Of a stretch of DNA of 64,000 bases, positions 1 through 14,900 are shown piece after piece. The notes under the pieces are model-generated. The model was not told the origin of the DNA and searched no databases. It saw only the letters and a list, made by a program, of their open reading frames with translations. The stretch's first letter is position 1, and each line of letters opens with the position of its first letter. The stretch covers positions 11,313,303-11,377,302 of the forward strand of contig NC_092581.1 of NCBI RefSeq assembly GCF_037975245.1. Reading direction: 5' to 3'. This DNA comes from Apostichopus japonicus (Eukaryota > Echinodermata > Holothuroidea > Aspidochirotida > Stichopodidae). Made by a program: the position numbers and the translations under genes.

Positions 1-170
1 GTAATAGTCTTCTGTCTCAATACTTCAGCACTCTACTCAGTTAACATGCCATGCTCATCCACCAGCCTGAGACATGTTACATTTGTAAACAAGACCAGCT
101 GCCTTTGAGTTAATGTTCTGTCATGATGGTGTCCATAATCAATAACAGTTACTAAAATTACAATCACTAC

Positions 171-896
171 CTTTCTTTGCTCTTAAGGTTTTCCTCCATA
201 GTGTTGAGAAAATACCATCTGTCCAATCGTTAGTTGAAACATCCAGTCTACCAAACATCTGTGGTGCTGTGATTGCCTTAGGGTTCATCCTCATTTCTTT
301 GTGCGGAGCTCCACAATCACCCATTGCCTTCATGAGAATGTTGATACAGGCTGTCTTCCCAGCTCCACTGGGCCCCAAAGCCATCATGCCATGTCTCACT
401 CGCTGTGTTTCGAATAGCTGTAGAGATTTAATTAATCATTTTTGTTGTCAAATTACAATTAGCATATAAACGCACATTTTTAAATTAGTGAGAAACCAAA
501 TAGCATCCATCTACCATACACTGGGTTTTCAGAGGTCATGATAAGCTTCAGCTACTTGGTGGACATTCAGGTCCACCCCATGAAAACTAGTTGCAAAACA
601 AGAAGTTTAAATACACTCCACTGGAAACTATAAGATTACATTAAGTTATCAGTAGAGCTCTATCATAATTCAAGGCTGCTCTTAGGCAATTCAATCATAT
701 TATTATTGCGGCTTAAATAAAAAGCCAGTTTTACCTGTACAACCTTGAGGTTCCATGCAGGATGGTTAACAAGTCCGGCTTGATCAATCTGGTGTGACAG
801 AGCAACTTGTAGGTCGGCGTAGGTAGCATTATCTAACTGAATTCCAGGGAAAAGATCATTGATAAGACTCAAGAATAGGGGCTCATCTTCATCCAC
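171..896 (-). CDS. DNAH5: Dynein exons 43-44: end of AAA1 and start of AAA2 with its P-loop
   Basis: Exon 43 spans 735-896 and starts at [18 protein letters not shown]. Exon 44 spans 171-417 and starts at [12 protein letters not shown]. Exon 44 carries the AAA2 Walker A motif GPSGAGKT followed by the invariant block [16 protein letters not shown] and the [14 protein letters not shown] segment. AAA2 binds nucleotide in dyneins and has a regulatory role. Both acceptors (CTACAG, TTCACAG) and donors (GTAAAA, GTAGTG) are intact. The intron 418-734 holds nothing recognisable. Confidence 0.95.
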
Positions 897-3800
897 CTGT
901 GAAAAGAAATCAAGTAAAGCCAAAAATGTTTTTCCAAATTCAAACTGAGATGGATGACCCAGTTGACAGAGAATATGTTAAGAATAGATTGATGACATGG
1001 TTGGGAGTCGGCAAAAAAATGTGTGGCTCTTCTGTTAGGTCCACATAACCTTACAAAACAATAAATCTAGAGATTTCATCTTGGAAAACTTCAAGTGTAA
1101 TGCATGATAGTAGCAAACTGTTTGTGATGCAGCTACATACCAGTTTGGACAAGTTCATGTCCCTTAGGACTCTCATAACAATGGCAGATTCACTATCCTC
1201 TGGACGAGCTCTCTTGTTAGCCCCAAGAGTTCTCAATACCGAAAGGATGTTACGCAAACCAAAATCATAATGAACCTGAAAGAGAAGAGAGGGAAATAAT
1301 ATGGCCCTGTAGGATATATCAATGTACGTTCCCAAAATAAGTTCACTCAATATAGTCTTTTTGAATATACAGAGGCAATTGTTGCATACAATGCTTAGTG
1401 AAATGATACCCCATAGGCATAACAATCTCTAGGATACAACGTGGAGCATCCCAACATCCAGACGACCTCATTCTTACATTGTTCTGTATCAGAGCTAATA
1501 TAATGGAACCTAATATAAATTTGTTACACCATTAAAACAAATAATATATGTGAGCTTTTACTTTGAAATGATTGACATTTTTGTAAGTCCACAGTTCTGC
1601 ACTCAATAGCTACAAACAAAACTTAACTTCACCACCACCAATGTGGGAGGCACACATTGCAAACTCTATTGGTCATGTCAAGACAGGCAGGTCAGATATA
1701 GACATTTGGTATGTAATTAGTGAAACTGAGAGAGGAACAAGGCACAGGGAGGGCAATTAAGGTGAGGGTCTAGGAGGAGGGAAGATACATCCAATTCTGA
1801 TACTTTCATACCTGCTTGGTGAGTTGTTCCTCGCAAAGCTTGTAGAGTGTGAAAAATTTCTGAGCAAGAATAACATTTTCTTGGAAACCACAACTGGCGA
1901 GCTTCACTCTCATGATGATCTGTCTATCTGGTACCATCATAGCAACAGAACGAAACTGGATCTTGAGATTCTCAGGCAGCTCTTGACGACCGGCATAGCC
2001 TGGGTTCTGTGGGACAAAGATGCATGCAATAGAACCTTTTGCATTATATGGGGTACATGACAGAGGTGAAAGGCTGGTAAGGGGAAGGGAGCAGAAGTGG
2101 AGTGAGGGGTGATGATGATGACTCAATATGCCTTGTTTGGTTGTTAACTTTTCTGACTGACAAGATCTAAGGTAAATGAAAGTGTTTTGACTAATAGTGA
2201 ACTTTGGACTTAATGAACATTTTAATACATTAATCTCCTCTTTGCAGACAGCTGTGTAGGCTTTCTTTTGTTTTCAATTTCAGTTGTTACTTGTAATAAC
2301 AGTTGACTTTTACTATAGTATCTAACTTTCAATTTTATCTCATGTTATACTTCAAAGATATCCATGACTCTGCCACCTTATTCCATGAAAAACACAAAAC
2401 TCAATAATGTGTCTCCAGTTTACAAGTTAAACATCAGCCATAAGAATGGGGTTAGGGGATAGGTTGGGAAGATTGACAAAATGGGACTATAAATGACTTT
2501 TTTGCAAGCTTCATGACAATGAAGTTACTATGATCAAAATGATTTTATTTCATTTCCTTTTTACTGAACTTCTGTAAGTAAGAAACATGCCGTTAACATG
2601 AAAGACATAATGTATGCATTCTCTGAGATGCCAGGTACAAACTGAACTGATGCATGCCACAGTATGTAGAAGAGACTCTAAACTTACCATGGTTAAAAAG
2701 AGTCCAAATTCTGGGTTCAAGTCCACAACATCTCCATCGCTGAAAATAAACTCTGTCTTACGCTCTTTCTTGGCATTCAGTACAATTGCAATTTGCTGAG
2801 CTGCAACAGACAACACTGGTAGCTCAATACGGTTGAATTCATCAAAGCAACCCCAAGAACCTGACTGGGCAAGACCTTACAACAAAAATGAACAGAGAAG
2901 GACAAAGATATCATGTTTCCTTCATTCGTATTGTTCATCTTTAGGCAAATGTCATCATAATGCTGACGGCGTTCTATATCAATCGATCAGGTAGGCTTCA
3001 TTTGCTCCATTTACTCTGAAAGTGTTCAACTGTTTACGTCAAACCACACAGTTATGCAACTTACATAGTATGTGCAAATTTACATTCAGTATGATTGAGG
3101 TACATAAACACAAAAAGGGTTATTTGTTTACTTCACCAACGATCTGCGCCCATATAACGCTCAAAGCATACACAAATGATAATCCAAACATGAAAGCTGT
3201 AAAACTTCATAATATGCACTCAATTGTAAGGAGTCTCATGGTTACCTTTATAGATTCTTCCCAGACCTCTGTAGTCCATCTGATCAGAGCAGTTGAAGAC
3301 CACCACATACTTGCCTAGTGCTTTACCCATATCTTTGGTGGTTTCTGTCTTTCCTGTGCCAGCAGGGCCAGCAGGTGCCCCTCCCATACTCATGCCAAGG
3401 GCTTGGGCAAGAGTGATGTAACACCTGAAATATTTGAAGAGAAAGACACAAACAATTCTTCAAGGCATTTGTCCTGTATAATATTCTGACATTATATTGA
3501 TATAAACTAGTAACACTAGAGAATAAAGTGAACACCATATAACATTACAGTGATGATAGAACAGTCCATCACTTTCTTTCTCCTTATGAAGAGACAAACA
3601 ATTAATACACAGGTTATTACATTGGTCAATTAATACATTGTTCATTCATACTTAGTAAAGATTCCTAAATCCTATTGGTCCATTCAGGTCAGCTGACCGT
3701 GGTTAATCCTGTGAGTAACGCACGGTAAAATTACGGGGCATCACTTTAATAAATCTTTGGTTATATGTAACCAAAAATGTTTTGTTTTATGATTTTTCCC

Positions 3801-5907
3801 CCACACAAATGGTAGTGTATGAATGAATGAATGGGTGTTAATGCTATCGCTGGATGCACTCGGGCTCCGCCCTCGTGCATCGCTTGCATTATCCCCCGAT
3901 CGTGCATTAATCCTGTGAGTAACGCACGCTAGACCGTTGATTAACCCCTTAGTTAACGACGGTGCCTTTCAATCATAAGGCTCCGAGTTCGAGTCACTCC
4001 AAGATTAATGTAGGTTGTCCAGTTACAGAGTCGTTGACAATAGACAATTCATAATCATGGATGTTTAATATGAATCTAAGAGACTGACTTCGGTCAGCTT
4101 GCAGCTTTGATAAGCCAATGAGGCTCTTTTGCGAGTTCCTGCTTGCAGGAGGATCTAAAATACATACATACATACACAAATTATAAATACCTCTGCCAAA
4201 ATATTAACTGCCTTAGGAATATGAGCCATTTAAGGTGTTATTGCAGGTATGAAGGAGGGCACCATTAACGATCCCATGAAATGAAATTTTACGTTAAGAA
4301 TAAGATTACCTATCAGTTAGTGGTGTGATGACCAGCCTGTCAGTGCAACCAAGGAATTCCATTTGATAGATGAAGTCCACATCTGTGATAGAGACAAGGC
4401 AGTGGTCTGTATCTTCTTTGTAGTAAAACCTTGCTTGCTTCAGCCATTCAAAGTCATTAGATGTACGAATATGCATTGTCACCTGTAAAAATTAACGTAC
4501 AGAATAATTTCTTTGGAAGCTGAAAGAGGGGATGAAATGGTGGGTTTTTCATGTCTTAGAATGGTTTATCTACAATTACTACAACACCACCCATCCACTA
4601 CTTCCCGTAAATGCAGCTGCAATATCCAGAAATTCGCTGTCAAACTATTCCCTAGAGACCTCCCGGTGGGGCAACCTGCAACCACACATCGGCTTGGCAT
4701 ATTTAACAGTTACGAGATCAATTTACGTAAAAACAAAACTCCAAATCTCATTTACAACAGAGCACTGTAACAGAGTAATGTTGTGTGTTCTCAGGTGTTT
4801 AAGAATGTAAACATAGCGTCACGGAAGTGAGCTGAGTTCCTCGACTGACGTCACGCCGCATTACCCTATATACAACAATTTTTTGAAAGTTTTGATTACC
4901 CTCAAATTTTTGATCGTTAATTCCTCGAGGATGCAAACTACATTTGACACAAATTAGGTATCATTGGATAGCAAAAACGATGATTCATATAAATTTTTCC
5001 ATTGCACCCCCTCTTTAAGTTTTCAAACAAAATAACAAGATGGGATTCATTGAGAAAGAAAGAAATGTTTGACTACTTTGCTTCTGACCACAAAATACAT
5101 TATATTCAACATACTAAATGCATAGAGTTTAATTTAGGAAATATTCAACTAAACATTTTCACCAGTTAAAAGCCTGCAGGTACCAAAGCTACTAATAATG
5201 AACAAGCCAGACAGTTACCTAACAAGTAAATGTGCACTCACACGATGTGTTAAAACACTTTTTATTAAAAGCAATCTGTTAATTGATAGAACCTCTTACC
5301 AAGTCGTTAAAAATATCTCTTTGATGAACGTGAATTGTCACAAGAGTTTCATACTTGACTCGCTCTACTTTGGTGAGGTCATGAGTTGTCTGTTCGATGA
5401 GTTTGTTGAGAATCTCCAGGAACTTGATATTTGTAGCTTGCATTATCTTCTTATCAGATCTGGCTAAGGTGAGAGCTTCTTCTGCATCTCTGGTCCACAA
5501 CATCTGAATGCCAAGCAGTCCAACCTAACAGATATAGAAATATTTAGGACTCAGCGTGATTACAAGTTAATTGTAAGCAAAATCAGTCTGATACATATAT
5601 AATAATAATAATAATATAAGCACTTTTGTCCAGTAAAAAAATGCTCAGAAGCGCTGCAGGAGCAAAGTATGTATGTATTTTAGAAGAAAGTACCCAAATG
5701 GACACAACTGATATGAAACAAATGGATACGCATTCATGAATAAGAACGTCTTGAGTTCTTTCTGGAAAGTTAACACATGCTGGATTGTTTTCAGATGTAA
5801 GGGGAGACTGTTCCAGAGCTGTGGAGCTGATCTAGCAAAGCAACGTTCCCCATAGGTGGAAGTGCAAACAGTAGGAACAGATTGCATATGTTGTACGCTT
5901 GAACAAA

Positions 5908-5960
<53 letters not shown>

Positions 5961-8900
5961 TGGTACAGACTTAGGTCTGTGACTCAAAGGTCCAGAGTTT
6001 GATTCCTACCTTCACCTGATGAGTCCCCCAAAGACAAAGCCGGTCGTGCGGTGGAAGTTTTCTTGTATGTTGATCATTAATATATATATGACATTTCTGT
6101 GATTTCAATCATCATAAATATACACATGCTAAGGTTATCTTGACACGACTGCCAAGCTAGTTCAGCATGTATTACTGTTTATTGTTGCAGGCTAGATGAA
6201 TACACAAGTTGTGTGCTGTGTATAAGTATCCACCATTACAATATAATACATGCCATGGAACATGATCTTGTATCACTGAAGGATGCAAGGATGGCAGTTA
6301 ATTAGTGATGTACATGCAGGCAAATAATGCAAACAAAATGGTGCAGGTAGGGTACTGTAAATAGTGCTTACCTGGGCAATATAGTGGTTGAGGAATGACA
6401 AGAGTTGAAATGAAGGGTCATTAATGGCATGTGATGCATCCTTTATGACTGAATGGAGTGATGACTGTTGAAGGTTCAGTAACTCTCCCAACCACATCTC
6501 AACATTCCCTTTGGCAATCACTGGTTTGTCCAACTGTAATGATAAACAGAAAGTAACTATTGAAAAAAAAATAATGTTTCCTTTTAGAAAACTATTATAG
6601 TAAACAGACCAATCATGAGAGTGAATAAATATGAATTGCGTATGTGTACAGAATAATTATCTTACTGCTCAAAGAAATTGAACATGAATGCACTATATCA
6701 CCACAGGTCACACTTCTCTGAGGGCAGTGGAATAAATCCAGAGTTCTCTTGGAATAGCTAAAAATATAACTGTAATGAAGTTATAAAGCCATTCTGTGCA
6801 TGTGCATAGTTACTTTTTAGTTCTAGATAAAAATGTAAATCCAACCAAGTTGGAAAAGACTTTCAAACAGATCACTGGAACAGTGCAGGAACACCCAATA
6901 TAATACCGAGCATTTGTTATTGTCTCAACATTCCAGCAGTATGTGTGTCTCTGTATGTTACACAGCCTTATATTAATATCAAAATCATGACATATAGGTA
7001 ACATTATGCTACTTACTGGGATCATTTCTCCTTCTCTTGAGACCACAGAGAGGATTTTGTCATAGTCTTTCTCATGAAACTCCACCTCGTTGACATTCTC
7101 AAATACACCGAGCAGATGCGCCTAGGGAGAAGTAGAAATTTGTTTCCATGCTGAGGTACGATACACCATGATGAATGTGTGTCATCTAATGACATTCTCT
7201 TAAAAAAAAATTTAAAAATATTTTTTTCATAATCATAATCCTCTTTCATTCAGCTTGATACTACTTGCATAATATAGTAACATCTCTAATGGCTTCATCA
7301 ACATTCCAATGATAATTAAATAGAATAGAAAACTTTGAACATAGCAAAAAACCCGCTATTAAAGCAACATGATATTTACTGCAGAATGTATCCGTAGTAT
7401 CAAACTACAATCAAAGTTTGTAAATACTGTATGAAGATAGTCACAAGTCACAACAACATCATTATACACTGTTCTTGGCAGTTCCTTTTTCAATGTATCC
7501 AGTCGATTGATCCTCTAATGATAATACTCAACACAATATAAAAGCGGTGAATACATTTATTAAAGGAAACAGAAGGATTGATACATGGCCTATTAGGGAA
7601 ATACCTTTTCTTGGTCACAGGGAAATCAAAATTATCAATCAGTCTTTGCTGCCACTAGTAAAATGCATGTTTAACACACGGCAAGTGTCCTGTCAGAGCT
7701 ATTATACTCACCTGAATTGTATGTGAGTCACTGGCCTGACCCAATATCTCAAGAAGTGCTGGATCAGAGACAAAGAAGAAACGTGGAAATACCAAACGCT
7801 TCTTCTCCAGATAACTATTTTAAGAAAAGGAAATGGATGCAACAGTTAAACTTGCATTGGTTTGTTGTAAGTATAGTGAACGGATAATATTAACTGTAAT
7901 AGACATGTAGCTGAAACTAAAGGCATTTGATAACAATGATGCATTTCAAATTATCACTTTATGATGATGGGTTTATGCTTTGAAATATCATAGGCCAACA
8001 CAATGGTAAATTTAATATCTGGAATACCCCTTCATGGCAAACTTTATAATGATATCACCTCCTCTGTACAGACCTGTTAATCTATTGTTGCATTCTAAGA
8101 TTCTATTATAAATGGATATTTCTTAGCTTCTTTAAACGACAGGGTTGAGGCCACATTGAATATTGCACTCTTTGAGGAACTAATTGTATGTATACTAAAT
8201 TATAGGTAGGCTTATATCCCTTTAATTGTAATTATTAAATAAGCAATGCAGATAATTTTGTCAAAAACTTGAAACTGCTATTAATAGGAAATAAGGTTAA
8301 TGGTCTGTACCATATTGAAACTTCATTGAAGCATATGACCATACTTAAGTTCTTCAAACACTTCACAAAATAAAACCTCCCAGAATGGTAAAAAAATGTT
8401 CCCTTTTTACTTACTTGACCAGGACCAGGAATTATGTGCACACGCATCATTTGTCATTAAATTCTCCCCGACCCCCCCCCCCCCAAAATAATTACGTTTT
8501 TAAAACAAACATACACTCCTTGGACAAATGATACTATCATAGAGAACAAAATTTACCCTGTGAGGGACTTCTGGCAAATTTCCAACTGTTCCAGTAGATG
8601 TGGAAGTAGTTGTCCCAGGGTTTCATCTCCAACACAGCAGGCAATGACATTATCATTCTCATGAGCTCTCTGCATGATCTTCACCCAAGATTTGTCAATA
8701 TTCCCAAATCTTTTGGCTTCCTAAAATAGTCAGGAGCAGGTATGGTATATTATATCTTCCAAACAAGCAGGGAAATACATTAGTATTCCATACATGAAAA
8801 ATAAGAAAACAATTCCAGAGAGTAACAAATTTACCACAACTAGTTGCACAATATGTTACACTGAACTAATTTCCTTGCTTGCTTGCTATTTGATATAGCA

Positions 8901-11900
8901 TATTATGGAAACAAAATGAAATCAAAGATTTCCATGAGAAAGTTAATTACCTGAGGGAGCTGCTTCGCAATGTCACCTCCAACAAATACTGCTTCCAAAT
9001 AAACCCACAAGTTTTGCACTGTTAGCCAGTTTTCAATGATGTCAGAAGAATTGGAGAGCTTTTGAACCCATAACTGGATGTCCTTCTTGAAGTGAGCATT
9101 GTACCTGCAGTGCAAATATTAAACGTTGGTAACTGTTCTAATGCACCTCTAATTAACTTTTACCAAACTAAAACATCCACAACCTAAACCAAATAGATAA
9201 TTCAGTTTTCACCTGTTACTCAGCAAGGATCCAAGAACCATTAGACTGTCTTCCATTAAGGCTATGATATCAGATGTTTCTCCTCCTTTCAATAGCAATT
9301 CTCCTCTGGTTTTGAAATTAGCAAATGACAATGTATAGGCATTCCAGTCTGCTACCACCTGAGCAAGCTTGGCTTCAATATCCTTCTCCTTAACTGCAGA
9401 GATACAGATATCCTGTAGAAATGAAAGCCACATACCAATTAGGACTCAGTACTCTGGAGTTATGTATATCTAAGGAAAGGTCCAATAAGGGCAGCTGGGG
9501 ATGTTTGCGACTAAAATGTACATTCTAGGCCTTCAACAATAACATGAGCACAAAAACATGCTGTTAAGTTATGGTAGGTGTCCCAAAATAGGCTTAATGT
9601 CTTACACTACTACATTTGTTTTCAAAACAAACATCAAAATTTGTGCAGAAAAGGATATAGCTGTGGACTAGTTTTCTTGAGTAAAACATATTTATCTGGA
9701 GGGGAATGCTTTTTTAGTTCTGCAAGTTTGAAAATAAAACACAACCAGCTGTGGAACCATTGAAGAAGAAATTTGACCCTTGCTTCTTGAAGTTCCTCAC
9801 AAGAAAGACCACTGACTTAAGACAACATTAACCATATGTGTTTGCCATACCAGTCTTAGGTAGATTGTCAAAAGTAGGAGGCTGAGGGGGATGTAGCTGC
9901 TGCATGCAACAAAATCTTTAATTGTGCTCTTGACTTTCATAGAATAGACACTGTAGGTCTGTAGACATAACCAAATTCATTCATAGATGAGCAGTATTTG
10001 AAGCTACTGCAGCTTTTGTTAGTGATTAGCATGGCATTGGATATTTGAAATGATAAAAGTGATGTAAAAATATAGTAACCTCGATGTCTTCTTTATGCTC
10101 TAGAAGTGGTGCTTCCATGATATTCCTAAGCAGGAATGAATCTGATTCAATGTCAAAGGTGTGCGATGTAGTATTGGCTATCCTTTCCCAGTGCCTTCCT
10201 TTCATTGCATTGTTGGCCATCAATTCTAACAGAGGACAAGTCTCATTGAAGTCATCAATCTTCTTTTTCAAATCCAGAAAAGCTTGCCATTCTTTCAATC
10301 CTTTTGGTAGTTTTCGACATCTATGGAAGGAGCATTTTTTACCGAACATACATTTTCTTGCTATTTTACAAAATTAATCTTCTGTAGATTGAAACTTTCA
10401 AAAACACATCACAAGAAAAACTTATCCCAAAGAGTGTAACTGTTCATAGGGTGTTCTACATATCTTTATGAAATATTAGTTTTAAAATATTATTTACTAT
10501 TCGTTCTAGTCCAAAATCAGATTTTGTTCTTCTGAAAAATGGATTATAGTGCTTTAATACAAACTCACATGTAAATTAATATGTGTTACTGAAACAAATT
10601 TAAGTAATTTAACTGTCTGCAAATTCAAATTGTACCTAACTGAAAGTCACAACTACCCTTACCTATTCTGAAAGTAAATGAGTTATTTTTATTTGATAAA
10701 TATCAACTTCACTTAATCACAGATTGATAGCTTAGTACAACAGTATGATATATGACTGCAAGTAAAATTCCCTTCAATATGAGCACAAGTACAAGGCCCA
10801 AGTAAAGTGTAAGTAAATAATCTTGCACAAGTATCGATGATCCTATTTTCCAAAATGCCCAAAGTATGAGTACAAATCTAGTTGGGCAAGTATGCATATA
10901 GGTAATTAAGCAGAATACCAGCATGTACTCACTACAAATCTACTTCATCAAATACACCAACAACACAAAATACATATGGCAACTCTCAATGGCAAACCTC
11001 AGAACCCTTGTACCTTACTGAAAATTTTCAGCACATATAAATGAACTGAACAACAAAGAGATTATCATTACTGACTATTCTAACAACAACAGCTTGGATG
11101 TAGTAGTGGTGTAGATGAAGTTCAGACATATCCACCATTAACAGTACTCAAGGGGCATCACAATATTACCCTGGTCATATTACCCTGGTCATCGACAACC
11201 TGTCCCAAACATGGACATTCCCTTCACACGGCAGCAGCTAAACAGAACCCAACTGACCATTTATCTCACAGGTCCCCATTTATACAGCTGGGTGAAGATC
11301 AAGAGGCAATGGAGATAAAGTGCCTTGCCCAAGGACACAATGTAATGATCTGAAGAGGACTCAAACCTGCATACCCTTAGATCACAAACCCACTGCCTTA
11401 ACCACAGCGCTCTCATCATACATACATATATATGTATATGACCTATTGTGACATATGCAGTAGACATTTTCCTTGTGTCATAGTGAAATATGACTAAAAA
11501 CAATACCTGTTCTGAAAGTCAATGAGTTCATTGTTGATTCTATCGATATCAACTTCACTCCACAGAATGTCATAGTAACCATTAACTCTTTCAATGACAT
11601 CGTTGTAGAGTCCGTAGAGTTTCTGTAGGAGGTTGAGTTCTTTCTTGATCTTCACCAAAGTGGAGTATTCACTGACTGGCAAACCAAACAATTGTTCCCC
11701 AGCAGTGTATGTGTTAAACTTTCTCCATAGCTCATCAAACTTTGCCTGAAAAGAGGATCAATTGAAGATTTCCTGACCCAGTATTGAATAAGATGCTCAG
11801 CTGACAAGTAAATGTCTATATAGAACAGTGTGTTTACAACTGGACGAGTGACGGTGCACAACTGTGTAGAAAAAATACCAACCAGATATGAATTCTGCCT

Positions 11901-14900
11901 TTTATCAGTTCCTGTCAACATAAATGTATGTTAACAAATTTATATGTTGATACCAATTTTTCAGAGAAAACAATATTTTTGCATAATTTTTAAGAAATGA
12001 TAAACTTTTATTATACTATTAATATTTTCACACTGATAACCATTGTGAAGTAGTTGTTTAAGTGCATATATTTAGAGATATATACAATATATATAGACAG
12101 ATATATAGACAATATTTAGATACTTGTGCATTGGTACTTGTCGATAAAGATTATTGAGAAGTATACCTGGTACACTTGAAGTCTGTCACTGGCCTCTTGG
12201 GGTGAAATACCATCAACCATTGGACCGCCCTGTCAAACAAAAACATTTAAAAATGAGTAAACTGAAGTCATATTTGAAAAGTGAAGAATACTTTGTATAA
12301 AAGGCATAATGATAAGTAATAAAAGATTACCAACATGAAATATGTAATGAATTAGCCAAAGCCTGTGTGATCGAGTTCAGCATGTACATTATACAGATGA
12401 AACAGTCAAACAATGCGTTAACTCAGGATCAGATCAATGAATTATTTGATACTTCTATAAGAGACATAAAAAGTCTCAGGTATCATTTCATAAAGTTTTA
12501 TATTGAGTGCCCGGATACTCACTGTATCATAATCATCATAGTAGTGTTCAGAATCTTTGTTAAAAACTTCCACAGAAGTGAGGAGTTCTGCTTTGAACTG
12601 AGGCTGTATGCTTACAAGATGGCCTTGGACTGAAGTCTGGTACATGAGAGAAAAGAATGCTTTTGATTATAACTGTTCATAGTACAGTATCACTTATGTC
12701 AGACACAAGAACTATAGTATACACAACTTAATTGATCCATTAAATCTTTATGCTGGAAGGTGAATAACATATTGTCCTAACACTTTATACAACTTTCCAT
12801 CAATAACCTTATGGAACTTTGTCATACAGAAAGCAGTGTATATCTGGACTTCAGCACTTAAAAAGAACTGATACTATTGATCAACAGACATTCAAACATT
12901 CACATATAGCTTCTTCCTTGTTCATTGAAGTATCTAAGAAATGATACTTTGAATACACAATATGGTTCCCGTAGTTGTAACATGTAGATGGCTACAATAA
13001 TACAAATGAGTGCTAGGACATGTAATTCCACTGATACACAACAATTGATATGATAAACAAACCATCAGCTGATACTTACCGCTTGGGATGATAACTTCTG
13101 AAATGAATATCTAAGGGAATCCACTCTCTCTGTTTCCTCTCTCTGGACTTTGACATTGAACTTCTGTAGCATGCTATAGGCTTCCTATTTAGAAACAGTG
13201 AGGATAGGATAACAGAGTTTAATATGCCATGATCTTACACCAGCTGGGTCATATCACAGAATTAATTAACCAGCAGTTCCATCAAGGATGACCACAACAT
13301 TGTCAAACAGTGGTTTAAATTTTGACAAAGTTAAAGAAAAACAGTTACATATATTTCTCATAACAAGACCAAAGCCATTTAATTATTAACAAACCTCGAC
13401 TGGTCCTAAGGTCATGTCAATTTTGATATCTTCTTGACGAATATTCTCAAGAGCTTCCATTGCATTTCGGACATCATCCAAGTCTTTGATAGGTCTTGCA
13501 AGCCGCTTGGAGAAGTCACCAATGAAGTTTGTAATTTTATCCATTTTCAAACAGTATTCCTTGTTGAGAGTCTTCCCAAACAGCTCCTTCCATGATTTCG
13601 TCTCAATATTAAGAGCATACTTGATTGGTTCTGAAAAACAATTTTGATTTGCTTAAATCAACTACGTTATAGGGTAATGAGAATAAATGAGCTAAAGAAT
13701 ATGATTTCCTCAACAGACACTTATGTCAATTGCAGATATCAAGAATGTTGCAGTATCTACAAAGGATTCAAAATTAGCCTTAACCACTTACAGCAGCTCG
13801 TGGTCATATCACTCATACTATTAGAATGTACTAAGGATGAATGATATGTTAAGAACTGAATGAAATAAAGACTGTATGTCACAGGTACCCCCTTTCACAC
13901 TTCCAGAATCTAAGGTTAACATCTAAGTATTTATTACAAATATCAACTGATTATCTAAGGCGTGGTCTCAGTGATGGCAGCAGTCTATCCGGCCACTGTC
14001 ATTGCCACCAGTATCCTTTAATTACCTGTTTTCAGTTCAATAGCTCCAACCTGGACCCATGGCTGAATCTCCTCAATGTCTTCCTCTAAGCTTTGATAAG
14101 AGAGAATCTTTGCTTTCCAGTCAGACAAGATTGGATGAGTTTCCACAAACTCCTAGAGTGACAAGGAATGCAATAGATAGAAATAAATATGATAACTTAC
14201 TAGGATTGTCAGTTACTGTTCTGACTACTAACTGAATGAACAATTGTTCCCACCAAGCCATCAGAACAATGGATGACAAGATCGAAAACAAAATTTTCAG
14301 TTCTTTTAGAAACACTAAAATTGCATGAATCCCAACTGATGAATATTGAGTTGAATAGACTACATATCATCCCAAGGGTATGACATAAAACATGTAGTAG
14401 AACCTATATATGAAACCTTAACATCTGCAGCCTTAAGCATCTATGACATTGTACTCCACTTCTTGACCTTTTACAATTGGACTGCTGGCAATTGATAGAG
14501 TACACATCATGACACTGACTAAAACCTGCCTTTAAATTAACACCATTTGACTTTCAACAGGGAGTGTTAGCTCAGTGGTTAACGCCGGTGCCTTTCAATC
14601 ATATGGTCCCGAGTTTGATTCACTCCAAGTTTAATATATGTCGTCCAGTTACAGAGTTGTTGACAATTGACAATTCATAATCATGGATGTTAAAATATGA
14701 ATCTAAGAGACTGAGTTTGTCAGCTTTTGGCTTTGATAAGCCAATGATGGCTTCTTCGCGAGTTCTTGCTTGCAGGAGGATCTAAAATACATACATACAA
14801 ATACATATACATACAACAGTTCTAGTCAGATGATAGCACAGTTACCTTGACAGCATCTTCTTTATCTTCCTCCCACAGAAACTGGAAGGATGAGAACATC

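Noticed and set aside
5645-5911. Host gene encoding an 88-residue protein
   Set aside because: The sequence has the C-terminal signature of LINE ORF2 proteins and a simple-repeat tail.
14566-14640. tRNA gene
   Set aside because: Boxes A and B are present, but the arms do not form a good cloverleaf and the sequence continues into a SINE body and tail shared with 3945-4180.
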